From assembly GCF_003522965.1 (NCBI RefSeq), contig NZ_CP031513.1:744001-808000 (forward strand): a DNA stretch of 64,000 bases. Direction: 5' to 3'. The notes beneath the pieces were generated by a model. That model did no database searches and was not told the DNA's origin. It worked only from the letters and a program-made list of their open reading frames with translations. The DNA is from Bombilactobacillus bombi (GTDB taxonomy: Bacteria > Bacillota > Bacilli > Lactobacillales > Lactobacillaceae). Positions 41,142 through 49,362 of the stretch are shown here, in pieces (position 1 is the first letter of the stretch; the number at the start of each line of letters is the position of its first letter). The position numbers and the translations under genes are program-made.

Positions 41142-41720
41142 CTATATTTGATTTATTGGTGGATTAAAATAATGTTTACGGCAAACTGGATAATAACTTT
41201 CATTACCGCCAATCTGAATTTGTTCACCACCGTAATCAGGTTGCCCATTGGTAATACGAAGATTCATCGTTGCTTTTTTGCGACAGAACCAACAAATAGT
41301 CTTCATTTCTTCAATTTTGTCAGCATAAATTAATAAAGCTTTTGTTCCGGCAAAGAGACGATTTTGGGAATCGTTTTTCAAACCAAAGGCCATGACCGGA
41401 ATATTTAATTCATCTACAACTCGTGCAATTTGCTGCACTTGCTCAATTGTTAAAAACTGTGCTTCATCAATTAAGACACAAGCAGCTGCAGGACATTTTT
41501 CTTGGACAACTGCAAACAAATTGGTATCATTTTGAATAGCAAAAGCTTCACGTCTTAAACCAATTCGACTAACAATTTGGCCTTCACCATCACGTGTATC
41601 TAAGCTACTAGTCATTAATAATACTTGTTTGCCTTGCTCCTCATAATTATGAGCAACTTTTAAAACTTCAATTGACTTACCAGCATTCATTGCTCCATAT
41701 CGAAAAAATAGTTGTGCCAC
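41142..41720 (-). CDS. tdk: Thymidine kinase
   Basis: Type II thymidine kinase of about 192 residues. P-loop [18 protein letters not shown] motif, and structural zinc cysteines CWFC plus the CRKHYF near the end. A GTG at 41720 (MAQLFFRYG) with AAGGGG upstream is preferred over a start nine codons earlier. First gene of the tdk-prfA-prmC-ywlC-upp series. Confidence 0.95.
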   Translation of the reverse strand: MAQLFFRYGAMNAGKSIEVLKVAHNYEEQGKQVLLMTSSLDTRDGEGQIVSRIGLRREAFAIQNDTNLFAVVQEKCPAAACVLIDEAQFLTIEQVQQIARVVDELNIPVMAFGLKNDSQNRLFAGTKALLIYADKIEEMKTICWFCRKKATMNLRITNGQPDYGGEQIQIGGNESYYPVCRKHYFNPPINQI

Positions 41721-41755
41721 TTTTTTGGCCCCTTTCAAATAATTCACCGCTTTTA

Positions 41756-41761
41756 ATTATA
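41756..41761 (-). promoter_or_regulatory. tdk operon -10
   Basis: Minus strand TATAAT, 36 bases before the GTG start; no convincing -35. Confidence 0.5.
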
Positions 41762-41824
41762 CCTAATTTTAAGTAAAGTTCCACAATTCTTCTCTAGAAA
41801 ACTATAAAGTATTTATAGAAATTA

Positions 41825-41833
41825 TGGTATTAT
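41825..41833 (+). promoter_or_regulatory. murT extended -10
   Basis: TGGTATTAT, 26 bases before the murT ATG; poor -35. Divergent from the tdk promoter. Confidence 0.5.
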
Positions 41834-41859
41834 TTTTCTATACAGAAAAGGATGTTTTT

Positions 41860-43209
41860 ATGAGTATAAAATCAAAATTAGCAGCCGGACTAGGCCGCAT
41901 AACCTATCAAGTACTACATAATGTCTTTCATCGTGGTAGTTCTTTACCAGGTAAATTAGCCTATCAGTTTGACCCTAAAGTCTTACGCGAATTAAGTCAA
42001 GACTACGAAGTAATTATTGTTACTGGCACCAACGGTAAAACTTTGACGACTTCCCTAATTACCAAAATCTTACAGCAAAAGTATACAGATGTTTTAACGA
42101 ACCCTACTGGTTCTAATATGACTCAAGGCATTACTTCAGCTTTTTTAGCACACTCTGCTCATCAAACAACTGATAAAAAAATTGCAGTTTTAGAAGTTGA
42201 TGAAGCTAATGTGGCTCCAATTTGTGAAGCTATGACACCTAGTGCTTTTGTTTTAACTAACATCTTCCGTGATCAAATGGACCGGTACGGAGAAATTTAT
42301 ACCACCTTTGAAAAAATTGTGGCTGGCATCAAAAAAGCACCGCAAGCCAAATTGATTATTAATGCTGATGCTGCAATTTTTAATTCAATTGATCTTCCTA
42401 ATCCCAAAATTTACTATGGTTTTAGCGATCAAAACCATGAAAAAGATGATATCAGGGCTAAATTTAATGTAGATGGAGTTTTGTGTCCTAAATGTCAGCA
42501 TATTATGCATTATCATCTGATTACTTATGCCAATTTAGGCAGCTACTTTTGCTTGAATTGCGGATTTCAGCGGCCACAATTAGATTACCAAGTTACAGCC
42601 ATTAATCAATTGTTACCTGATCAATCTGACTTTGATTTAGATGGAGAAGAATTTTCAATCAATATTGGTGGTATGTATAATATTTATAATGCATTGGCCG
42701 CATATGCTACTGGCAGTGAATTTGGCGTAACTGTTGATCAAATTGAGCAAGCCTTTAATGGTAATGAACAAGTTTTTGGCCGTCAAGAAGTAATTCAACT
42801 AGATAATAAACAGCTGACTATTATTCTCGTTAAAAATCCCGTTGGCCTTAATCAAGTAATTGCTACTTTACAAACTGATACTGACGATTATTGTTTAGGA
42901 TTTGCTCTAAACGCTAACTATGCTGATGGAATTGATACTAGCTGGATTTGGGATGGCGACTTTGAAGAATTACCTTTTGATAAAATTCAACCAATTGTGA
43001 CTGGCGGTGAACGGTGGCAAGACATTGACCTCCGCTTTAAAATTGCAGGTGCCCCAGCAGATAAATTGCAACATGAAGCTAACTTAGATAGTTTTATTGC
43101 TGCTTTAAAAAGCCAACCTAACGATAAAATTTATGTTTTAGCAACTTATACTGCAATGTTACAACTGCGGCAAAAGCTCATTGCTAGTGGCGATATCAAA
43201 CAAAAATAA
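41860..43209 (+). CDS. murT: Lipid II isoglutaminyl synthase subunit MurT
   Basis: Mur-ligase-like subunit of the MurT-GatD complex that amidates D-Glu in lipid II. 449 residues from ATG 41860 (MSIKSKLAAGLGR), with AAAAGGATG upstream. P-loop VTGTNGKTLTTSLI, a Cys4 zinc ribbon CPKCQHIMHY...CLNCGFQRP at about residues 208-240 and a C-terminal DUF1727 domain (EVIQLDNKQLTIILVKNPVG). In most Firmicutes gatD follows immediately. Here a terminator follows 4 bases after the stop and the next gene is on the other strand. Confidence 0.93.
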   Translation: MSIKSKLAAGLGRITYQVLHNVFHRGSSLPGKLAYQFDPKVLRELSQDYEVIIVTGTNGKTLTTSLITKILQQKYTDVLTNPTGSNMTQGITSAFLAHSAHQTTDKKIAVLEVDEANVAPICEAMTPSAFVLTNIFRDQMDRYGEIYTTFEKIVAGIKKAPQAKLIINADAAIFNSIDLPNPKIYYGFSDQNHEKDDIRAKFNVDGVLCPKCQHIMHYHLITYANLGSYFCLNCGFQRPQLDYQVTAINQLLPDQSDFDLDGEEFSINIGGMYNIYNALAAYATGSEFGVTVDQIEQAFNGNEQVFGRQEVIQLDNKQLTIILVKNPVGLNQVIATLQTDTDDYCLGFALNANYADGIDTSWIWDGDFEELPFDKIQPIVTGGERWQDIDLRFKIAGAPADKLQHEANLDSFIAALKSQPNDKIYVLATYTAMLQLRQKLIASGDIKQK

Positions 43210-43213
43210 GATT

Positions 43214-43249
43214 AAAAATAGAGTTGGATAATATTCCAACTCTATTTTT
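43214..43249. terminator. Strong terminator between murT and ABC operon
   Basis: Perfect 15-bp stem AAAAATAGAGTTGGA/TCCAACTCTATTTTT, six-base loop; works in both directions. Confidence 0.85.
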
Positions 43250-43258
43250 GAATTTAAA

Positions 43259-44422
43259 TTAAATTTGAAATTTTTTAGTATTACCAAGTTGCTGTCCTAA
43301 TAACTGTAAAGTTCCAAAAGCAGCCGTAAAGGCCAAAATAATTAAAGCAGATTTACCAAAATTTTGGTAAAAATTGCTATTGAAGTTAACAGTTGCTCCA
43401 ACCAAATTATTGTTATGAACAAACCAATAAGTGGGGGTAAAACATGCAATCTTATTAATAAAATTAGGAAGGACGCTAGTAGGTATAAATGCTCCTCCTA
43501 AAAAGCATGTTCCTAAACTATAGATACTAATGATAACAGATAGAGCTTCTGATTTTTTTACTAGACTTGTTAACCAACTAGCTAGCGCCACTGTTGACAA
43601 AACAAATAATAAAGTATTGCCAATAAATAAACTCGTCTGCCAATCCCAGCTATCTTGCGTATAGCCTAATGCCAGCAATAAAAAGATGACTGTAATTACA
43701 ATTATATAAGCTGCTATACCACTATTAATTTGGCGGGTGATTTTTTGGGGTGATAAGGGTGAACATTGATTACGTTCACGAATTTTACGCCGATTAAATG
43801 TCAAATTAATTATTCCATAGGCATTCATAATTACAAGAATTAAACCATACGCTAAGGAGTTATAAACTACTGCAAGTTTCTCATGCTTTTTTATTTGGTA
43901 ATAGTGATGGTTAAATTGAACTTTTCCTTGTTGATTAAGAGTTTGATTAGTTGCATTTAACACATGCTTCCAATTAGCATGTGGCAAAGCCCGTTGATAA
44001 TTAGTTAAGGTGTTAAAATACTGATCTATATTGCCATCAACTAATTCTTTAGAAAAGGTACCTGGCCGTACTTGTGTAGTAAATTTCACTTTTTTTCCAG
44101 TTTGAACTTTAGCCTGTGCATTAGCCGGTAAATACAAAACATAATCAACTTTTTCAAAAAAGAGAGCATCATCAATACTTCTTTGGCTGGTATTTTTTAG
44201 AGGTACAATTTTTTGCTGTTTACTCAGATATTGAGTTAGAGAACGAGTTAAAGCATTTTTTTGAGATGTAATAATGGCTACTTTAGTATTCACAAGTGTT
44301 TGCTTGTGATTAGTAGAATTGATGGCCAATAACAAAAACATAATAATTGTTACTACCAGCCCTACTACGAGATGACCAATATTTTTGCGTAAAATTTTCG
44401 TAACACTTTTATAAACTGACAT
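43259..44422 (-). CDS. ABC-2 type transporter permease (second subunit)
   Basis: About 387 residues from ATG 44422 (MSVYKSVTKILRKN) with AAAGGCGG upstream. Topology is ABC-2 like: one N-terminal helix, a large extracytoplasmic domain (about residues 35-175), then five helices at the C-terminus. It overlaps the preceding permease gene by 14 bases. With the ATPase and the other permease it forms an exporter resembling LnrLMN-type drug/antibiotic transporters; substrate not deducible. Confidence 0.83.
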   Translation of the reverse strand: MSVYKSVTKILRKNIGHLVVGLVVTIIMFLLLAINSTNHKQTLVNTKVAIITSQKNALTRSLTQYLSKQQKIVPLKNTSQRSIDDALFFEKVDYVLYLPANAQAKVQTGKKVKFTTQVRPGTFSKELVDGNIDQYFNTLTNYQRALPHANWKHVLNATNQTLNQQGKVQFNHHYYQIKKHEKLAVVYNSLAYGLILVIMNAYGIINLTFNRRKIRERNQCSPLSPQKITRQINSGIAAYIIVITVIFLLLALGYTQDSWDWQTSLFIGNTLLFVLSTVALASWLTSLVKKSEALSVIISIYSLGTCFLGGAFIPTSVLPNFINKIACFTPTYWFVHNNNLVGATVNFNSNFYQNFGKSALIILAFTAAFGTLQLLGQQLGNTKKFQI

Positions 44423-45554
44423 ATTGTGACCGCCTTTCCAAAAGGTAATCAATAATAATTAAGATGATTGATAAGCCCATGAGCCAGTAAAGATTTTGAT
44501 AAAAAGGCTGCAATGACTGGTAAAAAAATAGTTGATACAAACTATCACTAATCAAGTTTACCGTGTTTAATTTCCCTAATAGCGGAAGATGGATGTCAAT
44601 CCAATATTTTATATCTTGTGTACCCATCATTCCTGCAAGCATCGATAAAATAATAATAATAAAATAACCAAAGCCTAATTTTTGTGAATAATTTTTTTGC
44701 GCTAATATATTGCCTAAAAATTTACCCAGACAAATTTGCAAAGCACTCCCAATAAAACAAACTCCTAGAATTGCTCCCCAGCGGTGGCCAAAATCAATTT
44801 GATATCCAAAATGAAAAACAGCTAAAACTAGTAAAATAATACTATACAAAACTATTAAAGCAGCTATTAAATTACTTGTAATCATCATCAATTTAGAAGT
44901 TGGAGTCAAATTGATTCTGATTCCATTAGCAGATTGATTTGCTTGCTCATCGTTAGCATTCTTAATTCCAAAACTGAAGCCAAAACCAATCGTCATTGCG
45001 ACCAATGTAAAAAAATAAAAACTCATACTATCAAATTTACGTCCTTGGGCGATATTTTGAGTGTAATGGCGTTGAGGTTGCTTGTGCATTTCACTTGCTA
45101 AGTGCGCAGCAGATATCTGGCCTGACTTTAATAAGTTCATAGTTAAAGTCCGATTTTGCTCATATTGACTCAAAATAGAGCGAAGAATTGCTTGTTGTTC
45201 ACTATTATTAACTACTATTAATTTAACGGGGTTAGTGCGCGTATCATAATAACCAACAATTTTGTCATTATTTAAACTTTGATTTGCTTGCATAGAAGTT
45301 AAATGATGTACGAGATAAAGATGATGTTGTTGTGATTTTGCTTGCGTAAGAATTTGCGTCAAATATTGGCTGTCTTGGTTATTACCTACAACAGCAATTG
45401 GAGTTTTTGTAGTTAACATTGCTGCTTGATCCAAATTATTGAAGACTAATTTAAAGAAAAGGCCTAGCACAATGGGAAAAATTAAAGTCCAAAATATCAA
45501 AGACCTATTTCGCAATAACACTTTCAGACGACAACTTATTAAACGTCCCAACAT
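44409..45554 (-). CDS. ABC-2 type transporter permease (first subunit)
   Basis: 381 residues with the same plan as its neighbour: an N-terminal helix at about 20-40, a long external domain, then a membrane block of five or six helices (FFTLVAMTIGFGFSFGIKN onward). It lies 14 bases after the ATPase gene. Sequence identity between the two permeases looks low, so the pore is probably a heterodimer. Confidence 0.83.
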   Translation of the reverse strand: MLGRLISCRLKVLLRNRSLIFWTLIFPIVLGLFFKLVFNNLDQAAMLTTKTPIAVVGNNQDSQYLTQILTQAKSQQHHLYLVHHLTSMQANQSLNNDKIVGYYDTRTNPVKLIVVNNSEQQAILRSILSQYEQNRTLTMNLLKSGQISAAHLASEMHKQPQRHYTQNIAQGRKFDSMSFYFFTLVAMTIGFGFSFGIKNANDEQANQSANGIRINLTPTSKLMMITSNLIAALIVLYSIILLVLAVFHFGYQIDFGHRWGAILGVCFIGSALQICLGKFLGNILAQKNYSQKLGFGYFIIIILSMLAGMMGTQDIKYWIDIHLPLLGKLNTVNLISDSLYQLFFYQSLQPFYQNLYWLMGLSIILIIIDYLLERRSQYVSL

Positions 45555-45568
45555 TTTCTTTCTCCTTT

Positions 45569-46501
45569 CTAGTCGCGCAATTGACGCCCGGTAATTGTTA
45601 AAAAGACATCATTCAAAGATACTTGTTGAGTATGAATATTAGCGTAAACAATCTTTTCTTGCTGTAAATACTCTAATAGCGGCAACATTGTTTGTTCTAA
45701 GTCAGCACTTGTAATTTCTAATTGTTGATTTTGATAACTCACTTGCTGAATAGCTGGTAATTGCTGAATTGTCTGTACTTGAACTGAAGTTAAAAGTGGT
45801 ATATTTAATAGTATTTTTTCATGATTCTTGACCATGGCTTTAAGTTCTTCTGTTGTCCCTTGAGCAATGATTTGTCCTTGATCCAAAATTACAATATGAT
45901 CGCATAAAAGCTCTACTTCTTCCATATAGTGCGTAGTATAGACAATAGTCGCCCCTTGCTCATTTAAATATTTGATACTTTCCAAAATATGATTCCGACT
46001 TTGTGGATCTACTGCTACTGTTGGTTCATCTAAAAAGATTAATTCTGGTTGATGGGCTATTCCGCAAGCAATGTTCAATCTTCTAGCTAAACCACCACTA
46101 AGCTGTTTAGGATAAAACTTCACGAAATCCTTAAGCCCTACTAATTCAATAGCTTGTTGAACTTTAGTAGTTAATTCTTGATGATCATGAATATATAAGC
46201 CGCAATAGTAACTAATATTTTCTTGCACAGTTAATTCTGTAAAAACGGCAATTTCTTGCGGAACAATACCAATACGACTTTTCACAGCATAATTATTAGG
46301 TGTCATTGGTTGATCAAAAATTTTAATTTCACCACGATCATATTTCAAAAGTGCCAAAATACAATTAATCAGTGTGGATTTGCCACTACCATTGGGGCCG
46401 ATCAATCCTAATATTTCTCCAGGTTGAACTTGTAAATTCACATGATTGAGCGCTGTTAACTCTTTATAACGTTTAACCAAATTTTGTACATCAATAATCA
46501 T
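45569..46501 (-). CDS. ABC transporter ATP-binding protein (drug/antibiotic export type)
   Basis: 310 residues from ATG 46501 (MIIDVQNLVKRYKEL) with GGGGTGGGG upstream; longer in-frame starts run into the promoter region. Walker A GPNGSGKSTLINC, Q-loop VPQEIAVF, signature LSGGLARRLNIACGIAH, Walker B LIFLDEPTVAVDP, switch TTHYMEEVE. A C-terminal extension of about 90 residues follows, as in DrrA-like proteins. First gene of the operon; the two-component system diverges from it. Confidence 0.93.
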   Translation of the reverse strand: MIIDVQNLVKRYKELTALNHVNLQVQPGEILGLIGPNGSGKSTLINCILALLKYDRGEIKIFDQPMTPNNYAVKSRIGIVPQEIAVFTELTVQENISYYCGLYIHDHQELTTKVQQAIELVGLKDFVKFYPKQLSGGLARRLNIACGIAHQPELIFLDEPTVAVDPQSRNHILESIKYLNEQGATIVYTTHYMEEVELLCDHIVILDQGQIIAQGTTEELKAMVKNHEKILLNIPLLTSVQVQTIQQLPAIQQVSYQNQQLEITSADLEQTMLPLLEYLQQEKIVYANIHTQQVSLNDVFLTITGRQLRD

Positions 46502-46585
46502 TTTCCCCACCCCGTTTCTTAATTCTTTAATTTCTACTATAATTAAGATAAAAGTTTCTGACCAGTGACTTTTGACCAAGACTAG

Positions 46586-46599
46586 ATGACAAATGTCAT
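46586..46599. promoter_or_regulatory. Palindrome between exporter and two-component system
   Basis: ATGACA-AA-TGTCAT, perfect 6-bp arms. It overlaps a candidate -10 of the sensor gene (CATAAT 46597-46602), downstream of a TTGACC at about 46572. NarL-type regulators bind short inverted repeats, so this is a candidate site for the adjacent response regulator. Inference. Confidence 0.45.
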
Positions 46600-46617
46600 A
46601 ATTATTAGGAGTTAATA

Positions 46618-47694
46618 GTGAAATTAGCACATAATATTATTGGTGAATTAATTTTTTTCTTAATTTTAGGAGTAGCCTTACTCATACATCAACAGTTCCA
46701 ACCATATATGATTATTTATTTATTATTAAGTATTGTCAGCCTTAATTTACAAATTTTATTGCCGCATCCTTGGGGTGATTATTTCTTGATATGCATCTTA
46801 GGCATTTTTGCTTGTTGGTATCCTCGATTAAGCTATTTCTTTCCCATGATAAGCCGTTGGATATTGTTGTCAGCATCTCCCAATACATTAATTTTTTTGA
46901 TGATACCTTTAATTTGGCAGCATAATTGGACTAGTTTACTCATTAGTGGAGCAGTAATATTAGCAATTTACTTTGATTTTCAAAATCATCGTTGGCAACA
47001 ATTAAATCAAAGTCGTCTACAATTGCTAGATGATAGCTTTGAAAAACAAGCGCAACTGCAAGCACAAAATCTAGCTTTAAAAGCTAATGAACAAACAAAG
47101 ATTCAATTACAGCTAGCTCAAGAACGTAATCACATTGCCCGCGATATACATGACAATGTTGGTCATCTATTATCCAGTAGTATTATTCAATTAGGAGCTA
47201 TTCAAACTATTAATCAAGATCACCAGTTAAAACCTGTTTTAACTCAATTAAATTTGACTCTCAATCAAGCGATGACTAGTATTCGCGTTAGTGTTCATGA
47301 CATTCAGCAACATTCCTTAACCTTGTCCCAAGCGCTAAAACCAATAATTGCAGATTTTTCTTTTTGCCCACTGCAAATCCAAGGATCTATCTTTAAAGAC
47401 TTGTCCAACACTTTCAATAATGTCATTATCATGACTATCAAAGAAGCCTTAACGAATATTATGAAGCATTCACAAGCTCATCAAGTCCTACTAAAATTCC
47501 AAATACTACCAGCCTTTTATCAAGTTCAAATTCTCAATGATGGTCCTCAAAACACGGAGTTTAATCGAGGTATGGGTTTAATCAGCATGCAGCAACGGGC
47601 CGAAGAAGTTGGCGGACAATTGCATATATATCAAGGAAAAAACAAATTTTTAATTACTTTAATTTTGCCAAAGAAGGATTTCAAATATGCTTAA
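46618..47694 (+). CDS. NarL/DesK-type sensor histidine kinase
   Basis: 358 residues starting at a GTG (46618) with TTAGGAG upstream. About five hydrophobic segments fill residues 1-120 with almost no extracellular domain (intramembrane-sensing type). Then a coiled coil, the HisKA_3 motif ERNHIARDIHDNVGHLLSSS (phospho-His in the RDIHD part) and an HATPase domain with IKEALTNIMKHSQA and GMGLISMQQRAEEVGGQL. It overlaps its response regulator by 8 bases. Probably senses the substrate or damage handled by the divergent exporter. Confidence 0.92.
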   Translation: MKLAHNIIGELIFFLILGVALLIHQQFQPYMIIYLLLSIVSLNLQILLPHPWGDYFLICILGIFACWYPRLSYFFPMISRWILLSASPNTLIFLMIPLIWQHNWTSLLISGAVILAIYFDFQNHRWQQLNQSRLQLLDDSFEKQAQLQAQNLALKANEQTKIQLQLAQERNHIARDIHDNVGHLLSSSIIQLGAIQTINQDHQLKPVLTQLNLTLNQAMTSIRVSVHDIQQHSLTLSQALKPIIADFSFCPLQIQGSIFKDLSNTFNNVIIMTIKEALTNIMKHSQAHQVLLKFQILPAFYQVQILNDGPQNTEFNRGMGLISMQQRAEEVGGQLHIYQGKNKFLITLILPKKDFKYA

Positions 47695-48310
47695 AATAGT
47701 TGTAGTTGATGACGATCGACTAGTTACTCAAGCTTTAACAACAATTATCAATGCTAATTCTAATTTACAAGTAGTTGCTTGTGGTCACGATGGAAAACAA
47801 GCAATCCAAGCCTATGAACAATATCAGCCGGATGTTTTATTATTAGATATTCGCATGCCAGAGCAAAGTGGATTAGTTGCTACACAGACAATTATGCAAG
47901 CACATCCGCAGGCTAAAATTTTACTTTTAACAACCTTTGTTGATGATGAATATATTCAACAAGCTTTACAATTAGGTGTTAAGGGCTATCTTGTTAAGCA
48001 AAATCTTGATGCTATTATTCCTGCCATTAAAGCAGTAGCTAACAATCAATCTGTTTTTGGCAATGAAATTATGAATAAAATTCAACCTGTTGCTCATACC
48101 CATATTGATGTCTTTAGTCAAGATTTAACCACTAGAGAGCAAGAAATTTTAACTCAAGTTGCTGCTGGTAAAAACAATAAAGAAATTGCACAAAGCATCT
48201 ATTTAAGTGAAGGCACCGTGCGCAATTACATCAGTCAATTATTAGATAAATTACAAGTTCGAGACCGAACTCAGTTAGCCATCTATTACTATCAAAATTG
48301 TCAAAATTAA
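47687..48310 (+). CDS. NarL/LuxR-type response regulator
   Basis: 207 residues: receiver domain with acidic pocket VVDDDRL, phospho-acceptor Asp in LLLDIRMPEQSG and Lys in KGYLVKQ; C-terminal LuxR helix-turn-helix LTTREQEILTQVAAGKNNKEI with EGTVRNYISQLLDKL. Forms the pair with the upstream kinase; likely target is the divergent ABC operon. Confidence 0.94.
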   Translation: MLKIVVVDDDRLVTQALTTIINANSNLQVVACGHDGKQAIQAYEQYQPDVLLLDIRMPEQSGLVATQTIMQAHPQAKILLLTTFVDDEYIQQALQLGVKGYLVKQNLDAIIPAIKAVANNQSVFGNEIMNKIQPVAHTHIDVFSQDLTTREQEILTQVAAGKNNKEIAQSIYLSEGTVRNYISQLLDKLQVRDRTQLAIYYYQNCQN

Positions 48311-48321
48311 TAATTAAAAAA

Positions 48322-48360
48322 GCCCGTTGATGATTAACTTCTTGCTAATCATTAACGGGC
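48322..48360. terminator. Terminator between response regulator and serine hydrolase
   Basis: 15-bp stem GCCCGTTGATGATTA/TAATCATTAACGGGC with one G-T pair; a six-T run on the minus strand. Confidence 0.82.
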
Positions 48361-48367
48361 ATTTATT

Positions 48368-49354
48368 CTAATTTTGTAAAAATAACTCCATAATAGCTTG
48401 GCGTGCTGCCAAAAAGCGCTGATTATCATTGTAAGGGTGCACCCGATTACTCAGGACAATCAAACCTCGCTGTTGTTGCCAATCCAATGCAATAAAATTT
48501 CCTGTGTAACCTGTATGATATAATACCGGTTCTTGGTTTTGGTTCCATTTTAAATCCCAGCCGAACGAACGTCCTGGCTCTATTTTAGTAAAACTTTGAT
48601 ACAAATTTTTAATCGTATTTCTTTTTAGGGGTGCTGCAGGTATAGTTAACTGACCTAACATAAATTGACTAAAACGAATTAAATCATCTAAACTTGCAAA
48701 TAATCCTGCCGATCCACAGTGCTTGCCTAATTGTTGAGCTTTGGGATCTTGCACGATACCTTGAAGATGGCGACCGCGACGTGTTGTCGTTACTACACAG
48801 TTATCTTTTATAGGCGAAAATGTGGCGGATTTTAAATCTAAGGGGTGTAAGACTACTTGTTCAATCACTGTTTGTACAGGTAATTCGTAAATTTTTTCAA
48901 TAATCAATCCGGCTAAGATAAGTCCCGTATCTGTATATTTAATTACTTTTTCAAAATCGCTTGTCACTGGTAATTGCAACAGGGCTTGTACTAATTCAGA
49001 AGCATTTAGGTGATCACGATGCGGAATATAACCTTGAATCCCCGAAGTGTGCGTCATTAAATGACGTAAAGTCACGCGTGAATCACAAAATGTTGGCAGC
49101 CACTGCTGAATAGGAGTATCATACGAGAGTTTTTCTTGCTCAATTAAGTGCAGCAAAACAGTCGTTGTCCCGATTACTTTAGTTAAAGAAGCCAAATCAT
49201 ACAAAGGATTACTAGGTAATGCCGTTATCTGTGGTTGCCAAGTATTAACTCCCTTAGTTCCTTTAGTTATTTGTTGGTGATTGAGATACGCATAACTAAC
49301 TCCTGGAACGATTTGTGATGTAACTAAATTTTGAATTTTATCTAGTAAATACAT
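48368..49354 (-). CDS. Serine hydrolase, beta-lactamase/class C PBP family
   Basis: 328 residues. Catalytic SxxK is YDLASLTKVIGT, the second motif region is KYTDTGLILAG (Tyr present, Asn replaced by Asp in the YxN position), and the third is HTGYTGN. No signal peptide is seen, so it is likely cytoplasmic or an esterase-like member (EstB/PbpE group). AGGA stands before the ATG. It ends the operon with two ABC exporter half-genes, 8 bases after the second. Confidence 0.88.
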   Translation of the reverse strand: MYLLDKIQNLVTSQIVPGVSYAYLNHQQITKGTKGVNTWQPQITALPSNPLYDLASLTKVIGTTTVLLHLIEQEKLSYDTPIQQWLPTFCDSRVTLRHLMTHTSGIQGYIPHRDHLNASELVQALLQLPVTSDFEKVIKYTDTGLILAGLIIEKIYELPVQTVIEQVVLHPLDLKSATFSPIKDNCVVTTTRRGRHLQGIVQDPKAQQLGKHCGSAGLFASLDDLIRFSQFMLGQLTIPAAPLKRNTIKNLYQSFTKIEPGRSFGWDLKWNQNQEPVLYHTGYTGNFIALDWQQQRGLIVLSNRVHPYNDNQRFLAARQAIMELFLQN

Positions 49355-49362
49355 AATTTGTC

